Assembly: GCA_030528845.1 (NCBI GenBank)
Contig: JAUMYC010000124.1
Span: 1-7,375, forward strand
DNA length: 7,375 nt
DNA from: Eubacteriales bacterium
GTDB lineage: Bacteria > Bacillota_A > Clostridia > Christensenellales > Aristaeellaceae
Reading direction: 5' to 3'
Shown: piece after piece, positions 6,382-7,375 of the stretch
How the letters are laid out: every line of letters begins with the position of its first letter
Position numbering within the stretch: position 1 is the first letter of the stretch
Position numbers and translations under genes: made by a program
The notes under the pieces: model-generated
Databases searched by the model: none
Seen by the model: only the letters and a program-made list of their open reading frames with translations
Told to the model about the DNA's origin: nothing

Positions 6382-6428
6382 GCGGCCTGCTCTTTCCCCG
6401 TCCGGGAAGGCGCGGGCCGCTTCTTTTT
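6382..6428 (+). terminator. Strong intrinsic terminator of the DUF5711-CvpA operon
   Basis: GCGGCCTGC (6382-6390) pairs with GCGGGCCGC (6412-6420), one pair being G-U. After a single U/C mismatch the helix continues as CTTTCCC (6392-6398) with GGGAAGG (6404-6410), closing on the loop CGTCC. A TTCTTTTT tail (6421-6428) follows. It begins 7 bp after the CvpA-family stop codon. Confidence 0.92.
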
Positions 6429-6433
6429 GGGCG

Positions 6434-6457
6434 CACCGGGCGCATTTTCGCCCGGTG
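6434..6457 (+). other. Second stem-loop after the operon terminator
   Basis: A perfect 9-bp stem, CACCGGGCG (6434-6442) with CGCCCGGTG (6449-6457), and a 6-nt loop CATTTT. No T-run follows on either strand, so it is not a classical terminator. Its core is nearly repeated in the ppdK leader at 6554-6571 (16 of 18 positions identical). Confidence 0.6.
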
Positions 6458-6476
6458 GGTAAAACTTGTGCATGCC

Positions 6477-6504
6477 AATTCTTCAAATTTATGTCAAATT
6501 CTTC
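6477..6504 (+). promoter_or_regulatory. Direct repeats upstream of the ppdK promoter, possible regulator site
   Basis: AATTCTTC occurs at 6477-6484 and 6497-6504, exactly 20 bp apart, or about two helical turns. The nearer copy ends 8 bp before the ppdK -35. Two half-sites on one DNA face at about -60 from the start is a usual layout for an activator. The surrounding 6470-6504 is AT-rich against a GC-rich background. The regulator is unknown. Confidence 0.35.
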
Positions 6505-6512
6505 GGCCTGCG

Positions 6513-6542
6513 TTGCAAGAAGAGGGCATCTTGTGGTATATT
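6513..6542 (+). promoter_or_regulatory. ppdK: ppdK promoter
   Basis: -35 TTGCAA (6513-6518), an 18-bp spacer and -10 TATATT (6537-6542); the predicted start is about 6550. The -35 and spacer length equal those of the exporter promoter at 4398-4427. The ppdK leader would be about 108 nt. Confidence 0.65.
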
Positions 6543-6553
6543 TAATAGGAAGA

Positions 6554-6596
6554 GGGCGTTTTTTCGCCCGGACGCTTCCGCCCGAAGCGTTTTTTT
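6554..6596 (+). terminator. Intrinsic terminator inside the ppdK 5' UTR (candidate attenuator)
   Basis: ACGCTTC (6572-6578), loop CGCCC, GAAGCGT (6584-6590) and a run of six further T (6591-6596) make a textbook intrinsic terminator between the ppdK promoter and its start codon. It is preceded by a second hairpin, GGGCG (6554-6558) with CGCCC (6565-6569). The terminator loop also contains CGCCC (6579-6583), so GGGCG has two competing partners, as expected of a switching leader. The full-length stop would release an RNA of roughly 45-50 nt. The alternative is a promoter that I failed to see after 6596. Confidence 0.7.
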
Positions 6597-6617
6597 GCGT
6601 ACCCGGAAGGTTTTTTA

Positions 6618-6649
6618 TCTCCTTATAAGCAACACGACAAACGAGGAGG
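6618..6649 (+). promoter_or_regulatory. Possible helix masking the ppdK ribosome binding site
   Basis: TCTCCTT (6618-6624) can pair with GAGGAGG (6643-6649), the Shine-Dalgarno of ppdK, giving seven pairs of which two are G-U at the ends, with an 18-nt loop. If formed it would hide the ribosome binding site. The complementarity is short and pyrimidine runs are common, so chance is a real alternative. Confidence 0.3.
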
Positions 6650-6657
6650 AGTTTCCC

Positions 6658-7375
<718 letters not shown>

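Noticed and set aside
4410..6473. 687-residue minus-strand open frame across the DUF5711/CvpA genes
   Set aside because: It covers two plus-strand genes with good ribosome binding sites and membrane topology, is rich in H, R, E and A, and runs through the operon terminator.

Overview
The window looks like chromosomal DNA from a GC-rich member of the Bacillota, most likely a gut-type Clostridia lineage (Oscillospirales or Christensenellales grade; I cannot be more specific). The reasons are strong AGGAGG-type ribosome binding sites, a heterodimeric ABC exporter of the BmrC/BmrD (YheI/YheH) type, a DUF5711-type protein paired with a CvpA-family protein, a clostridial-type pyruvate phosphate dikinase, two perfect Spo0J/ParB parS sites, and a hairpin repeat of a kind I recall from intergenic DNA of gut Clostridia.

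Layout from left to right. Positions 1-237 hold a 91-bp tandem repeat (two full units plus a 55-bp partial unit), each unit carrying two related hairpins. A long inverted repeat at 245-283 follows and sits just past the end of a minus-strand operon of two overlapping genes (3861 down to 296) encoding the two halves of an ABC multidrug-type exporter. The upstream half (2095-3861) has a degenerate catalytic site. The downstream half (296-2098) has the canonical Walker B glutamate and a variant signature motif. Positions 3862-4532 (671 bp) are non-coding as far as I can tell. They hold a terminator-like hairpin in the exporter leader, the two parS sites, and divergent promoters whose -10 boxes overlap. 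On the plus strand, 4533-5630 (single-pass membrane protein with a predicted beta-propeller-like exterior) and 5667-6374 (CvpA-family membrane protein) form a two-gene operon closed by a strong terminator at 6382-6428. Positions 6429-6657 are the control region of ppdK: direct repeats, a promoter, an intrinsic terminator inside the 5' UTR and a possible Shine-Dalgarno-masking helix. The 5' third of ppdK (6658 onward) runs off the right edge.

How it fits together. The exporter halves should form one asymmetric heterodimer. The DUF5711/CvpA pair is probably a co-expressed envelope module of unknown function. ppdK is central metabolism (pyruvate/PEP interconversion). The parS pair suggests that the locus is in the origin-proximal part of the chromosome. 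The less ordinary signals are the parS pair inside the probable transcribed leader of the exporter operon, the mutually exclusive divergent promoters, the apparent attenuator before ppdK, and the covarying double-hairpin tandem repeat. I see no phage, transposase, CRISPR or RNA gene, and no clearly novel multi-gene system.
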